The notes under the pieces were generated by a model that was given only the letters and a program-made list of their open reading frames with translations, was not told the DNA's origin and did no database searches. Of a stretch of DNA of 64,000 bases, positions 1 through 9,387 are shown in pieces. The DNA comes from Alcaligenes sp. SORT26 (GTDB taxonomy: Bacteria > Pseudomonadota > Gammaproteobacteria > Burkholderiales > Burkholderiaceae_B). The stretch is taken from contig NZ_CP070975.1 of assembly GCF_017377875.1 (NCBI RefSeq), positions 3,844,001 to 3,908,000 on the forward strand, given 5' to 3'. Each line of letters starts with the position of its first letter. Positions within the stretch are counted from its first letter, which is position 1. The translations under genes and the position numbers were made by a program.

Positions 1-228
1 CGTTACGAGGACGAGTTCGTCAAGCACAAGATTCTGGATGCGATTGGCGACTTGTACCTGATTGGCAAGCCCCTGATTGCGCGCTATGTGGCGTGCAAAT
101 CCGGGCATGGTTTGAACAACCAGTTGGCGCGCGCCTTGCTCGCCGCCCAGGATAGTTGGGAACTGGTGACTTTCGAGTCCGCCGCCAGTGCGCCCCATGC
201 TTTTTCCAGCGAGTGGAAATTCGCTTGA
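1..228 (+). CDS. lpxC: UDP-3-O-acyl-N-acetylglucosamine deacetylase, C-terminal end (partial)
   Basis: The first 75 codons are open from base 1 to a TGA at 226-228, so the gene begins outside the window. The residues [20 protein letters not shown], followed by a [10 protein letters not shown] segment, match the end of LpxC. In this family the late Lys and His residues of KHK..D and SGHGLNN take part in zinc-dependent deacetylation, the committed step of lipid A synthesis at the cytoplasmic membrane. LpxC usually closes the mra/fts cell-division cluster, so that cluster probably lies just upstream; this is inferred. It is convergent with dciA, with only 33 bases between the stops and no clear terminator. 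Confidence 0.93.
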   Translation, partial: RYEDEFVKHKILDAIGDLYLIGKPLIARYVACKSGHGLNNQLARALLAAQDSWELVTFESAASAPHAFSSEWKFA

Positions 229-261
229 TACGCGCTTAGGGTCCCGATCTTGGTGTTTTGT

Positions 262-744
262 TTAGCCGCGATGATGACGCAACAAGCGTTCGATGGCTTC
301 AGCCAAGGGACCTTGCGGCAATGAGTCATGCAGCTTTTCAAATGATTCCAAGGCCCGCTCGTCCAGGACTTGTACCTGGCGTGCGGGCTTTTCTGTCACG
401 CTTGCAAACAAATGGGCTTGCACGTGGACCAGCGCCTCGCTAATGTTCCAGCCAGCGGCATTCATATGTCGCGTCACAGTAGGCAAAAGCTGACGCAGCT
501 TGGCCGCATGCGCCGCGCTGGGAACTGCCAGCGTCAATTGCTGTCTGTCTATACGAGCAACTTTACAAGCCTTGCCCAAAGCAGGTGGCAAGGCTTTATT
601 GACATGGGTCTGTGCCGCCATTAGCTGCCGGGCCATTTCCAGTACCTGGGAACCTTGCTGGTCGTTGGCCAGCCAACCCAAAGCGTGGCTTTGCCCGCTA
701 CTGCGTTTTTTCGCGGCTGAGGTAAAAGGGGGCTTCCAGGTCAT
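262..744 (-). CDS. dciA: DUF721/DciA-family protein (probable replicative helicase loader/regulator)
   Basis: A small basic protein of about 160 residues, with a central fold typical of DUF721 (roughly residues 50-120: L-P-x-x-L-G-K-A-C-K-V-A-R followed by S-A-A-H-A-A-K-L-R-Q-L). DciA proteins are the ancestral partners that help load DnaB helicase in bacteria lacking DnaC or DnaI; that role comes from the family and is not shown here. I prefer the ATG at 744. An in-frame ATG at 774 has an AAGGA about 12 bases upstream but would overlap the divergent peptidase start at 763. Position between lpxC and the M23 peptidase/secA pair is a common betaproteobacterial arrangement. Confidence 0.82.
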   Translation of the reverse strand: MTWKPPFTSAAKKRSSGQSHALGWLANDQQGSQVLEMARQLMAAQTHVNKALPPALGKACKVARIDRQQLTLAVPSAAHAAKLRQLLPTVTRHMNAAGWNISEALVHVQAHLFASVTEKPARQVQVLDERALESFEKLHDSLPQGPLAEAIERLLRHHRG

Positions 745-762
745 GTTCGAGGTTATACGAGA

Positions 763-1695
763 GTGGATCAACATAAAGACTATACGTCCTTAGATGCTAA
801 AGCCAAAGGGGTGCGCCGTACGGTGATCGCCCTGGTGGCTCTGGTATCGCTGGGCGTTTCCGCTGGCGCAGGCGCTTTGGTGCAGTCGCACTGGGGTGAT
901 CGCGGTGGCGTCTTGCTGGATGCGGGTATGGCTCAAAGCCAGGCCGCCGCCATGCAGGATAACGTGACCCGTCTGGCTGAAAAAGTGGGCGGTTTGCAGG
1001 CCAAACTGATTGAGATGGACGGCGTTACCAAGCGCGTGGCCAAAGCAGCCGGAATCGAATACACCGATCCGGAGCTGGCTGGTGCCATGCCAGTCCAGGA
1101 TCTGGAAGTCATGGACAGCATGGACGGCGCTGATCTGGTCTGGAACGCGGATCGCCTGGGTGAGCAGTTGGATAATCTGGCCAAACAGATGTCCGAGCAG
1201 CAGGACTGGTTCCAGATGCTGGACACCGTGCTGACCGAGCGCTCCGGCAACGAAGCGCGTCTGCCCAATTACCGTCCCGTCGATTATGACGAGGTTGCTT
1301 CCTCCTTCGGCTGGCGTCGCCACCCGATTTCGGGTCGCCATGCCTTGCACGAAGGTCTGGACTTCCCGGCTCCCAAGGGAACGCCGATTTATGCGGCTTC
1401 CGGCGGCGTAGTGTCTGAAGCCCGTTACATGACGGGTTACGGCAAGCTGGTGGAAATCAATCATGGCAATGGCATGAGCACCCGATATGCCCATGCGTCC
1501 TCAATCGTTGTTAAATTAGGCGACGTAGTAGAGAAAGGGCAGTTGATCGCCCGAGTCGGGTCTACGGGACAGTCTACCGGCTCGCACCTGCATTTTGAGG
1601 TGCGCATGGCGGGACAGGCCCTGGACCCCAAGCTTTTTCTGCCTGCGCGTGAGTACGTAGAACAGCAGATCGCGCAATTGGATTCGGACAAGTAG
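763..1695 (+). CDS. M23-family (LytM) metallopeptidase with N-terminal membrane anchor
   Basis: A 310-residue protein starting at a GTG, with GAGG 11 bases upstream. One transmembrane helix (about residues 19-41) is followed by a coiled-coil-like region (60-160) and a C-terminal LytM domain. The zinc and catalytic signature is complete: H196-x3-D200, H244, and H275-x-H277 in HLHFEV. It should therefore cut peptide cross-links in periplasmic peptidoglycan as an active endopeptidase, unlike degenerate EnvC or NlpD proteins. It precedes secA by 119 bases in the same direction with no terminator seen, so the two may share a transcript. The exact cell-wall role is not deducible from sequence. Confidence 0.9.
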   Translation: MDQHKDYTSLDAKAKGVRRTVIALVALVSLGVSAGAGALVQSHWGDRGGVLLDAGMAQSQAAAMQDNVTRLAEKVGGLQAKLIEMDGVTKRVAKAAGIEYTDPELAGAMPVQDLEVMDSMDGADLVWNADRLGEQLDNLAKQMSEQQDWFQMLDTVLTERSGNEARLPNYRPVDYDEVASSFGWRRHPISGRHALHEGLDFPAPKGTPIYAASGGVVSEARYMTGYGKLVEINHGNGMSTRYAHASSIVVKLGDVVEKGQLIARVGSTGQSTGSHLHFEVRMAGQALDPKLFLPAREYVEQQIAQLDSDK

Positions 1696-1814
1696 TTCCG
1701 TCTCGCAGCATGTGCGTTAAACTGATTGTTTGCTTGCGCATCCCTTTTAACCAGAGATAGGCTCGAGGCACAGATTCAAGCCCTTGCGGCCTCGCCTACA
1801 TTGACGACACAAGA

Positions 1815-4541
1815 ATGGTTTCATTGCTGAAAAAGCTTATTGGCAGTCGTAACGACCGACTGCTCAAACAGTACCGTAAGCAGGTCGCCCAGATTAATGC
1901 TCTTGAGCCTTCTATTCAGGGCCTGAGCGACGAGGCCTTGGCTGCCAAGACGCAGGAGCTGCGCCAACGTGTTCAGGATGGCGCCTCGCTTAACTCGCTC
2001 TTGCCCGAGGCCTTTGCCATCGTGCGTGAGGCGGGTATCCGTGTATTTGGCATGCGCCACTTTGACGTGCAGATGCTGGGCGCGATTGCCTTGCACAACG
2101 GCAAGATTTCCGAAATGCGTACGGGTGAGGGTAAAACCCTGACCGCTACCCTGGCCGTGTACCTGAATGCACTGTCCGGCAAGGGCGTGCACGTGGTGAC
2201 AGTTAACGATTACCTGGCACGACGCGACGCCGCCTGGATGGGCCGTTTGTACAACTTCCTGGGTCTGAGCGTGGGTGTCGTGGTTCCCCAGCAAGACAAT
2301 GCCGAGAAGATTGCCGCCTACCAGGCCGACATTACCTACGGCACCAATAACGAATTTGGTTTCGACTACCTGCGCGACAATATGGAATACCGCGCCGAGG
2401 ATCGCCGTCAGCGCGGTTTGTCCTACGCGATTGTCGACGAAGTTGACTCCATCCTGATCGACGAAGCCCGTACTCCGCTGATTATCTCCGGCCAGGCCGA
2501 AGACAATACCGAGCTGTACGTGCGCATGAACGTGGTTCCGCCCATGCTGACCCGCATGACGCAAGAGCCTCGTCCCCACGAGCCCGAGCCCGAAGGCGAC
2601 TTCTGGGTCGATGAAAAGGGCCAGCAGGTTCATATTTCCGAAGCCGGTCACGAGCGTGCCGAGCAGATCCTGACCGAAATCGGTCTGCTGCCAGAAGGCG
2701 AATCGCTGTACGAGCCACGCCACATTTCCCTGATGCACCACCTGATGGTCGCCCTGCGCGCCCACAACCTGTTCTTCCGCGACCAGCAATACGTGGTCCA
2801 GGACGGTGAAGTGGTGATCGTGGACGAATTCACGGGCCGCTTGATGGCGGGTCGCCGTTGGTCCGATGGCTTGCACCAAGCCGTGGAAGCCAAGGAAGGC
2901 GTTCGCATTCAGAACGAAAACCAGACTCTGGCGTCGATTACCTTCCAGAACTACTTCCGTATGTACGACAAGCTGTCGGGCATGACGGGTACGGCCGATA
3001 CCGAAGCCTACGAGTTCCAGGAAATCTACAGCCTTGAAACCGTCATCATTCCACCGAATCGTCCGCTGGCCCGTAAGGACCAGAACGACCAGGTTTTCAA
3101 AACAGATGACGAAAAATTCAATGCCATTCTGAAAGACATTCAGGACTGCCACGAACGTGGTCAGCCTGTTCTGGTGGGTACCACCAGCATTGAAAACTCC
3201 GAGCTGATCTCCACACGCTTGAACGCCGCTGGCGTCAAGCACGAGGTGCTGAACGCCAAGCAACACGCCCGTGAAGCCGATATTGTGGCTGAAGCCGGTA
3301 TGCCCGGCCACGTCACTATCGCGACCAATATGGCCGGTCGTGGTACCGACATTGTGTTGGGTGGCAGCATCGAGCGTCCGATTGCACTGGTTCGTGAAAA
3401 CGAGTCCCTGAGCGCCGAGCAGAAAGAAGCCCAGATTCAGGCTATTCGTGCTGCTTGGGAGCCGCTGAACCAGCAGGTCAAACAAGCCGGTGGTTTGCGT
3501 ATTATCGGTACCGAACGTCACGAATCCCGCCGTATCGACAACCAGTTGCGTGGTCGTGCCGGCCGTCAGGGTGACCCAGGTTCCTCGCGCTTCTACCTGT
3601 CGCTGGAAGATTCGCTGATGCGCATCTTTGCCGGTGACCGCGTGCGCGCCATTATGGAGCGCCTGCGCTTGCCAGAAGGCGAGCCTATTGAAGCCCGCAT
3701 GGTGACTCGTTCCATCGAGTCTGCCCAGCGCAAGGTTGAGGCCCGCAACTTCGATATTCGTAAACAACTGCTGCAGTATGACGACGTGGCTAACGATCAG
3801 CGCAAGGTGATCTATGCCCAGCGTAACGAAGTGCTGGAGTCGGGTGACATTACCGAGACTATCAGCAGCCTGCGCGAAGCCGCTGTCAGCCGTCTGTTCC
3901 GTGAATACGTGCCGCAAGACACGATGGAAGAGCAATGGGACGTTCCTGGCCTGACCACCGCTTTGCAAAGCACCTTCCAGATTGATCTGCCCCTGGCTGA
4001 AATGCTGGAGAAAGAATCCAATCTGACCGACGACGATTTGCATGATCGCGTTATTGAAGAATCCCAGCGCTTGTTGCAAGCCAAGGTTGATCAAGTGGGT
4101 CAGCCTAACTGGGGCAACTTCGAGCGCTCCGTGCTCTTGCAATCCATTGATACGCAGTGGCGTGGTCATTTGCAGGCTCTGGATCACCTGCGTCAGGGTA
4201 TTCATCTGCGCGGTTACGCCCAGAAAGACCCCAAGCAGGAATACAAGCGTGAAGCTTTCGAGCTGTTCTCCGACATGCTGGACCGTGTGCGTGACGAAGT
4301 GGTCAAAGTATTGATGACCGTGCGCATCCAGACACCGGAGCAGGTCGAAGAAGCCGCTGTTGAAGTTCCTGCCAACTCCAATGTCCGTTTCCATCACTCG
4401 GATTACGATGCTGCTCTGAGCGGCGAAGATCCTGGTCTGGATGAAATGGCCAGCGGTGATGTGCCACGCGTGGGTCGTAACGACCCTTGCCCATGCGGTA
4501 GCGGCAAGAAGTACAAACAGTGTCATGGACGTTTGGCCTGA
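1815..4541 (+). CDS. secA: Preprotein translocase motor ATPase SecA
   Basis: 908 residues, the usual full length. SecA drives post-translational export through SecYEG at the inner membrane. Visible features are the Walker A region MRTGEGKTL at 101-109, the [14 protein letters not shown] Walker B and preprotein-crosslinking boundary, helicase motifs TNMAGRGTD and [20 protein letters not shown], the helical scaffold, and the C-terminal zinc tail [13 protein letters not shown], which binds SecB and phospholipid. The start is the ATG giving [18 protein letters not shown], the normal SecA N-terminus. A strong terminator follows 40 bases downstream. The complete antisense frame is a codon-bias shadow. 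Confidence 0.99.
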   Translation: MVSLLKKLIGSRNDRLLKQYRKQVAQINALEPSIQGLSDEALAAKTQELRQRVQDGASLNSLLPEAFAIVREAGIRVFGMRHFDVQMLGAIALHNGKISEMRTGEGKTLTATLAVYLNALSGKGVHVVTVNDYLARRDAAWMGRLYNFLGLSVGVVVPQQDNAEKIAAYQADITYGTNNEFGFDYLRDNMEYRAEDRRQRGLSYAIVDEVDSILIDEARTPLIISGQAEDNTELYVRMNVVPPMLTRMTQEPRPHEPEPEGDFWVDEKGQQVHISEAGHERAEQILTEIGLLPEGESLYEPRHISLMHHLMVALRAHNLFFRDQQYVVQDGEVVIVDEFTGRLMAGRRWSDGLHQAVEAKEGVRIQNENQTLASITFQNYFRMYDKLSGMTGTADTEAYEFQEIYSLETVIIPPNRPLARKDQNDQVFKTDDEKFNAILKDIQDCHERGQPVLVGTTSIENSELISTRLNAAGVKHEVLNAKQHAREADIVAEAGMPGHVTIATNMAGRGTDIVLGGSIERPIALVRENESLSAEQKEAQIQAIRAAWEPLNQQVKQAGGLRIIGTERHESRRIDNQLRGRAGRQGDPGSSRFYLSLEDSLMRIFAGDRVRAIMERLRLPEGEPIEARMVTRSIESAQRKVEARNFDIRKQLLQYDDVANDQRKVIYAQRNEVLESGDITETISSLREAAVSRLFREYVPQDTMEEQWDVPGLTTALQSTFQIDLPLAEMLEKESNLTDDDLHDRVIEESQRLLQAKVDQVGQPNWGNFERSVLLQSIDTQWRGHLQALDHLRQGIHLRGYAQKDPKQEYKREAFELFSDMLDRVRDEVVKVLMTVRIQTPEQVEEAAVEVPANSNVRFHHSDYDAALSGEDPGLDEMASGDVPRVGRNDPCPCGSGKKYKQCHGRLA

Positions 4542-4580
4542 TCCTGATCGGGGTCATCCAGTCTGAAGGCAGCTAGTTAA

Positions 4581-4613
4581 AAACCTCATGAGTCTTGGCT
4601 CATGGGGTTTTTT
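4581..4613 (+). terminator. Rho-independent terminator after secA
   Basis: An 11-base stem (AACCTCATGAG pairing with CTCATGGGGTT, one G-U pair) closes a 6-base loop and is followed by six Ts. Confidence 0.9.
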
Positions 4614-4895
4614 CTTGGCGGTAGGGAGGCTAGTTCGTAAACATTGGGCTTGTTTCTCTCCCTTAAGCTTTTTTTGCCCTTGCTTCCTGATCCTGTGCTT
4701 CTGTTTGGGACTGCTTGGTTTTTGGTTCGGCCCTGCTCTGTTATCTTTCGGTTTCCGATCTTTTGCTCGTGGCTTATGACTTCCGCTACCAAGCTTTTTG
4801 CTGGTTTTTGTGAGCACCTTGTTTCAGATTTCTCCTGTTCAAACACGGCGGCACTATCAGGCGCAGATTTTTAGCTTTCCTTCTGTTTTTCTCTT
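4614..4895 (+). other. T-rich gene-free leader upstream of the oxidoreductase
   Basis: No convincing gene lies in these 282 bases. The top strand is markedly T- and pyrimidine-rich, with many runs of 4-7 Ts, right up to the ATG at 4896. The short frames here are low-complexity and lack recognisable domains. It probably holds the promoter and a U-rich 5' leader for the next gene, but I could not pick a convincing -35/-10 pair. Confidence 0.5.
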
Positions 4896-5789
4896 ATGAC
4901 GACGTTTCCTTTATTGCAGCGCGTAGCCCTCGTTGGTGCCGGTGAGGTAGCCCGAGCTTACGGTGCCGCCCTGAAATCAGCCGGTGTACAGATTCCATTC
5001 CTGTTGGTGCGACGTGTTAGTCCTGCCGCCCAGGACTTGGCCGATCAGCTAGAGGCTCAGCTTTGCATGCAGGCGGATGCGCAGTGGCAAGAGCTGGATG
5101 GCGTCCTGTCTGCCGTGACGGGGACGCAGGCGGCTACGGTGGCGCGTGCCGTCATGCCGCATTTGACGGCGGGAACGCTGTATATGGATTTGTGCACAGC
5201 CGAGCCGCAAGACATGGAGGCGATGGATGTTTTGGCTCACCAGCACGGCGTGGAGCTGGCGGACCTGGCCATCATGGGCTCTGTGCCGTCTACAGGCGCT
5301 CAGACGGCTTTGCTGGCAGCCGGGCAGGGGGCAGGCAGGGCAGCCGCGTTCTGGCAGGCTCAGGGCGCTCCTGTGCGCATCCTGCCCGGACAGGCCGGGG
5401 ATGCGATGCGTTTGAAGTTGTTGCGCAGCCTGATGACCAAGGGCTTGGAGGCATTAGGGATTGAAAACCTGATGCTGGCCGAACGTATGGGCTTGAGGGC
5501 AGAGCTGTATGAAGTGCTGGAGGATTTGAACCAGCGGGGCTTGCAGGACTTCATGGAGTCCTGCTTGCGCAGCCATCTGGTACATGGCGTGCGCCGTCGT
5601 GACGAGGTTCTGCAAGTGCGCCGTCAATTGGAATTGGCTGGGATTGAGCCAAGGGTGACCAATGGCGTGCTGGATTTCTTTGAGCACACGGCGCAGACCG
5701 AGTCACTCCAAAGAAGTCAGGCCGTTGGGACGCAGGAGAGTCTGGAGGTGTTTTTGGAAGAGGCCCGGCTGTCGTCCTCCCGGTCTTAA
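4896..5789 (+). CDS. NAD(P)-dependent oxidoreductase, 6-phosphogluconate/hydroxyisobutyrate dehydrogenase-like (DUF1932 C-terminus)
   Basis: 297 residues. The N-terminal Rossmann domain shows the nucleotide-binding loop V-A-L-V-G-A-G-E-V-A at residues 10-19, and the C-terminal helical half (about 190-270, with R-L-K-L-L-R-S-L-M-T-K-G) resembles the DUF1932 domain of putative 6PGDH-type enzymes. The family reduces or oxidises small hydroxy acids, but the substrate cannot be assigned. The start must be at or very near 4896 because the Rossmann loop follows within ten residues. No Shine-Dalgarno precedes it; the upstream 20 bases are pyrimidine-rich. It stands alone between the secA terminator and the convergent mgtE block. 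Confidence 0.8.
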   Translation: MTTFPLLQRVALVGAGEVARAYGAALKSAGVQIPFLLVRRVSPAAQDLADQLEAQLCMQADAQWQELDGVLSAVTGTQAATVARAVMPHLTAGTLYMDLCTAEPQDMEAMDVLAHQHGVELADLAIMGSVPSTGAQTALLAAGQGAGRAAAFWQAQGAPVRILPGQAGDAMRLKLLRSLMTKGLEALGIENLMLAERMGLRAELYEVLEDLNQRGLQDFMESCLRSHLVHGVRRRDEVLQVRRQLELAGIEPRVTNGVLDFFEHTAQTESLQRSQAVGTQESLEVFLEEARLSSSRS

Positions 5790-5929
5790 TTGCTTGGAAG
5801 GACAGTTTGGCACTCCCGTCAGATGCTTCGCGTCTGAGCTTGAGCCAGCTTGTGGGATTGGCTATCAAGTTTTTCTCCCGGGAAGGGGAGAGAGCTTGTG
5901 CTTAATCAGATGAAGCAATCATGCTGAAA

Positions 5930-5972
5930 ACCAACGAGCCCCCCGACACTTGGGTGTTCCAGTGTTCGGGCT
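5930..5972. other. Imperfect hairpin downstream of the oxidoreductase
   Basis: CCCGACACT pairs with AGTGTTCGGG, with one bulged base, 140 bases after the stop of the 4896-5789 gene. There is no T tract, so it is at best a weak or processed 3' end. The rest of 5790-6024 shows nothing I can identify. Confidence 0.3.
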
Positions 5973-6024
5973 TATCGGGACCAGAAAATTAAAAGACGTG
6001 ATCTAGTCCCTTTGACGTAGATAT

Positions 6025-6057
6025 AAAAAAAAACCGGCCAGGAGCCGGTTTTTTTAA
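6025..6057 (-). terminator. Rho-independent terminator, bidirectional, after mgtE
   Basis: AACCGGC and GCCGGTT arms are flanked by A and T tracts on both sides of a 5-base loop. It lies 18 bases beyond the mgtE stop on the minus strand and could also stop plus-strand transcripts. Confidence 0.9.
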
Positions 6058-6074
6058 TCATGACTGCTGGCGAT

Positions 6075-7556
6075 TTACAGCAAGAACACCGTCGCCAGTC
6101 CCAGGAACAGCAGGAAGCCCAGCGAGTCCGTCGCAAAAGTCAGCAGCACCGAGGAACCCACAGCCGGGTCATTGCCAAAGCGATCGCGCAGAATCGGGAT
6201 CATCACGCCCAGCGCGGCGCCAATCAGCATATTGCCTATCATGGCAGCCATCATCACAGCAGCAATGGCAATCGAGCCGGAGATGAACCAGGCAAAGAAT
6301 GCCGTCACGGCACTGCCACAGACGCCGACCAGAAAGGTCACCAGCAGTTCACGCTTGATCAGTGGGATGACGTTGGAGCCTGTGACACGACCCGTGGCAA
6401 TGGCACGAATAATCATGGTCATGGTCTGGTTGCCGGAGTTACCACCAATACCGGCCACAATCGACATCAGGAAGGCCAGAATCACGATATGGCTGACGGT
6501 GTCCTCAAAGCGTGAGGCAATAAAGGAAGCCGTCGCGGCGGTACAGAGGTTGATCAGCAACCACGGTGCCCGGTTACGGATAGCCGTACGGATGGGCGAG
6601 AAAATGTCGTCCTCTTGCAGACCGGCGCGGGACAGGGCCTGTTCTTCCGAGTCCTCTTGCAGCACGTCCACGACTTCGTCAATGGTGACGCGGCCAATCA
6701 GGCGGCCTATATCGTCCACTACAGGGGCGGACACCAAGTCATATCGCTCAAACGCCCCAGCGGCGTCCGAGTCCGAATCCAGCGGGTTCAGCGCCAGATA
6801 GTCCGTGGACATAACCGTTGATACCAGGGTTTCAGGTTCGCTGACCAGCATGCGGGTCAGGGACAGGGTGCCTTGCAGTTTGTCGGCGCGGTCTACCACG
6901 AAGATCTGGTCCGTGTGGTCGGGCAGTTCCTGCAAGCGGCGCAGATAACGCAAGACCACTTCCAGGGTGACGTCCTCACGTACGCGCACCATGTCAAAGT
7001 CCATGATGGCGCCCACGGTGTCTTCGGGGTAGCCCATGGCTTCAATCAGTTGTGCACGCTCTTCGTCCGTCAAACCACGTTGCACGGCGGCCACCACATC
7101 GGGCGGCAAGTCCGGTACCAGATCGGCAATCTCGTCGGCATCCATATTGCCGGCGGCGGCGATCAGGTCTGCCGCGTCCATGGAGCGGATCAGGGATTCA
7201 CGCGCCCAGTCGGCCACTTCCAGCAGCACGTCGGCATCGTGCTCGGCATCGACCAGTTGCCAGATAGCCTGGCGTTCCAGCTCGGGCAAGGACTCCAGAA
7301 TGAAGGCAATGTCGGCTGGATGCAGATCGTTCAGGATGGTCTTGATTTCGCTTTCATGCTGGCGATGAATCAGACCTTCAAGCAGGTTGGAGCGGTCGTC
7401 GTCCTCGAACTGACGCTGGGCCAGCGACTCGACCACTTCCTGGCGTTTAAGGATGTTCTTCAGGCGATAGAGTGCCTGTTGCGCATCCTCGGGCTCCAGG
7501 CGGCGCGGCTTGGGAGTGTCGCTGGGCGAAGTAGGGGGTACCAGGTTTTCCTGCAT
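6075..7556 (-). CDS. mgtE: Magnesium transporter MgtE
   Basis: About 493 residues. From the N-terminus: a MgtE_N superhelical domain with the repeated L-x-P-A-D-I-A-x-x-L-E-S-L-P-E-L pattern, a CBS pair (roughly 150-290), and a C-terminal five-helix channel domain with the conserved G-G-N-S-G-N-Q segment in the membrane. MgtE is a Mg2+-gated channel whose cytoplasmic domains close when internal Mg2+ is high. I prefer the ATG at 7556, which has AGGCAGG just upstream, over the in-frame GTG at 7571. The thioesterase gene ends about 20 bases upstream, so the two probably form one transcript. Confidence 0.95.
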   Translation of the reverse strand: MQENLVPPTSPSDTPKPRRLEPEDAQQALYRLKNILKRQEVVESLAQRQFEDDDRSNLLEGLIHRQHESEIKTILNDLHPADIAFILESLPELERQAIWQLVDAEHDADVLLEVADWARESLIRSMDAADLIAAAGNMDADEIADLVPDLPPDVVAAVQRGLTDEERAQLIEAMGYPEDTVGAIMDFDMVRVREDVTLEVVLRYLRRLQELPDHTDQIFVVDRADKLQGTLSLTRMLVSEPETLVSTVMSTDYLALNPLDSDSDAAGAFERYDLVSAPVVDDIGRLIGRVTIDEVVDVLQEDSEEQALSRAGLQEDDIFSPIRTAIRNRAPWLLINLCTAATASFIASRFEDTVSHIVILAFLMSIVAGIGGNSGNQTMTMIIRAIATGRVTGSNVIPLIKRELLVTFLVGVCGSAVTAFFAWFISGSIAIAAVMMAAMIGNMLIGAALGVMIPILRDRFGNDPAVGSSVLLTFATDSLGFLLFLGLATVFLL

Positions 7557-7577
7557 AGGCCTGCCTGTCACGAATAC

Positions 7578-7979
7578 TTAGAGAGGGGGCAGCGGGCGGC
7601 TGCGGCGCTCGTCATCGGTGGCCACATAGGTCAGTGTGGCTTCCGTTACCTTGACCGTTTCCAGTTGCAGGCGTTTGCGTTCTGCATACACTTCCACCGA
7701 CACCGTAATGGAGGTGCGGCCGGTTTTGACGATTTCTGTGTAGAAGCTCAGCAAGTCACCGACAAAGACCGGCTGCTTGAACGTGAAGGCATTGACGGAA
7801 ATGGTCGCCACACGGCCTTGGGCGCGTCGGGTTGCGGGAATGGCCCCGGCAATGTCCACCTGGGACATGATCCAGCCGCCGAACACGTCACCGTGAATAT
7901 TGGCGTCTGTAGGCATGGGCATGACGCGCAGGGTGGGTGCTCCGTCCGGCAGCGAAGAAAGATTGCTTGAGGTAGTCAC
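7578..7979 (-). CDS. Acyl-CoA thioesterase, YciA-like hotdog fold
   Basis: 133 residues with the YciA-type signature N-I-H-G-D-V-F-G-G-W-I-M-S-Q-V-D at about 27-42, containing the catalytic Asp, and the S-V-N-A-F-T-F-K-Q-P-V-F-V-G-D strand. These cytoplasmic hexameric enzymes hydrolyse a broad range of acyl-CoAs. The start is a GTG with GGGAG five to six bases upstream; the next internal Met would remove part of the fold's leading strand. It lies directly upstream of mgtE on the minus strand. The substrate range is not deducible. Confidence 0.88.
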   Translation of the reverse strand: MTTSSNLSSLPDGAPTLRVMPMPTDANIHGDVFGGWIMSQVDIAGAIPATRRAQGRVATISVNAFTFKQPVFVGDLLSFYTEIVKTGRTSITVSVEVYAERKRLQLETVKVTEATLTYVATDDERRSRPLPPL

Positions 7980-8107
7980 AAATACTCCCGTATTGGAAGA
8001 AGGGGCTGTGGGGCCGCTGTCTGCAGCGCACGACGCACGCCGTCAGAAATAGAACCTGCCATTGTAACGGCAAGCTTTGGGCCCGCTATGAAACATTTGT
8101 TAAAGCG

Positions 8108-9307
8108 TCAACGGTGTTGTGCCAGCCAATCCAGCGCCAGCTTGGCCCAGTAACTGGCACCAATGGGAATCAGGGTGTCGTTGAAGTCGTAGCTGCCGTT
8201 GTGCAGCATGCACGGGCCCATGCCGTGGCCCTGGCTGCGATGGTCGCCATCCCCATTGCCCAGCCAGACATAGCAGCCGGGCACTTCCTGCAACATGAAG
8301 GAGAAGTCTTCGGCGCCCATAGAGGGGCGGATATCCTGGCGCAGCTTGTCGGGGCCGACCAGCTCCTGAATGACCTGTGCGCAAAAGGCCGCTTGCTCAG
8401 GATGATTGATGGTGGGGGGGTAACGGCGGTCAAAGTCGAACTGGGCGGTACAGCCCAAGGCGGCACAGCTTTGTTCGCTGAGCTCGCGCATGCGGGTTTC
8501 GACCAGATCCAGCGCTTCGGTGGAGAAGGTGCGTACCGTGCCGCGCATGACGGCTTCGTTGGGGATGACGTTGTCAGCCGAACCGGCATGAATCTGGGTA
8601 ATGCTCAGAACCACAGGTTCCAGCGGGTCCACATTGCGGCTGACAATGGTTTGCAGGCTTTGTGCCAGTTGCACGGCTGCCATGATGGGATCGGCACCCA
8701 GATGTGGCATGCCGCCATGTGCGCCTTTGCCTTCAATGCGGATTTCAAAGGTATTGCTGGAGGCCATCATGGCACCGGGCAGCACGCCAAAGGTGCCTGC
8801 TGGCATGCCGGGCCAGTTATGCAGACCAAAAACCGCCTGCATCGGGAACAGCGTGAACAAGCCGTCCTTGATCATTTCGCGTGCGCCGCCAAACCCTTCT
8901 TCGGCAGGCTGGAAAATCAGATAGATGGTGCCTGCAAAGTTGCGGTTTTCAGCCAGATAGCGTGCTGCGCCCAGCAGCATGGCCGTATGGCCATCATGCC
9001 CACAGGCATGCATCTTGCCGTCATGACGGCTTTTGTGTTCAAACTCGTTCAGTTCCTGCATGGGCAGGGCGTCCATATCGGCGCGCAGTCCTACTGATGG
9101 TCCTTCGCCGCCTGTACCCTTCAAAATGCCTACGACACCCGTGACGCCCAGGCCACGGTGTACAGGGATGTCCCATTTCTCCAGCCAGGACGCGACTTGA
9201 TCGGCTGTCCGGGTTTCCTCGAAAGCCAGTTCGGGATAAGTGTGGAGATCACGCCGGATGGCCGCAATTTCATGGGACCAGGCGGAAATGGGTTCAAACA
9301 GCTTCAT
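8108..9307 (-). CDS. M20-family amidohydrolase (hippurate/N-acyl-amino-acid hydrolase type)
   Basis: About 399 residues, starting at the ATG giving MKLFEPISAWSHEIAAIRRD. An upstream extension is open but overlaps the divergent ligase and lacks family features. The metal ligands are visible: H-A-C-G-H-D-G-H-T near residue 104, E-E-G-F-G-G-A-R-E-M for the catalytic Glu region, H-N-W-P-G-M-P, and a late G-A-E-D-F-S. The central dimerisation domain carries G-K-G-A-H-G-G-M-P-H. Relatives remove acyl groups from amino acids or act as amidases such as HipO and AbgB. The substrate is unknown. A good sigma70-like promoter lies upstream. Confidence 0.88.
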   Translation of the reverse strand: MKLFEPISAWSHEIAAIRRDLHTYPELAFEETRTADQVASWLEKWDIPVHRGLGVTGVVGILKGTGGEGPSVGLRADMDALPMQELNEFEHKSRHDGKMHACGHDGHTAMLLGAARYLAENRNFAGTIYLIFQPAEEGFGGAREMIKDGLFTLFPMQAVFGLHNWPGMPAGTFGVLPGAMMASSNTFEIRIEGKGAHGGMPHLGADPIMAAVQLAQSLQTIVSRNVDPLEPVVLSITQIHAGSADNVIPNEAVMRGTVRTFSTEALDLVETRMRELSEQSCAALGCTAQFDFDRRYPPTINHPEQAAFCAQVIQELVGPDKLRQDIRPSMGAEDFSFMLQEVPGCYVWLGNGDGDHRSQGHGMGPCMLHNGSYDFNDTLIPIGASYWAKLALDWLAQHR

Positions 9308-9354
9308 GATGCGGGCTTGTCCTTGGGCTTGAACAATAAAGTAGAGTAGAGTTA

Positions 9355-9383
9355 ACCATAAATAAACACGTATTAGGTGACAA
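9355..9383 (-). promoter_or_regulatory. Predicted sigma70 promoter for the M20 amidohydrolase
   Basis: Read on the minus strand, TTGTCA (bases 9378-9383) and TATGGT (9355-9360) are separated by exactly 17 bases. It is placed about 48 bases before the start codon and overlaps the leader of the divergent ligase gene. Confidence 0.5.
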
Positions 9384-9387
9384 GCCC

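Noticed and set aside
1821-4526. A 901-codon open frame antisense to secA, and similar long antisense frames opposite lptD (25563-27482), glyS (33871-36021), fumarase (37088-39532) and maeB (60461-61621)
   Set aside because: They are in exact register opposite strongly conserved genes and result from avoidance of TTA, CTA and TCA codons in the sense gene; their proteins are low-complexity with no domain signatures.
4588-4874. Small frames in the T-rich leader (4588-4779, 4644-4874 and minus-strand counterparts)
   Set aside because: Phe/Leu- or Lys-rich low-complexity translations of a T-rich tract, without ribosome sites.
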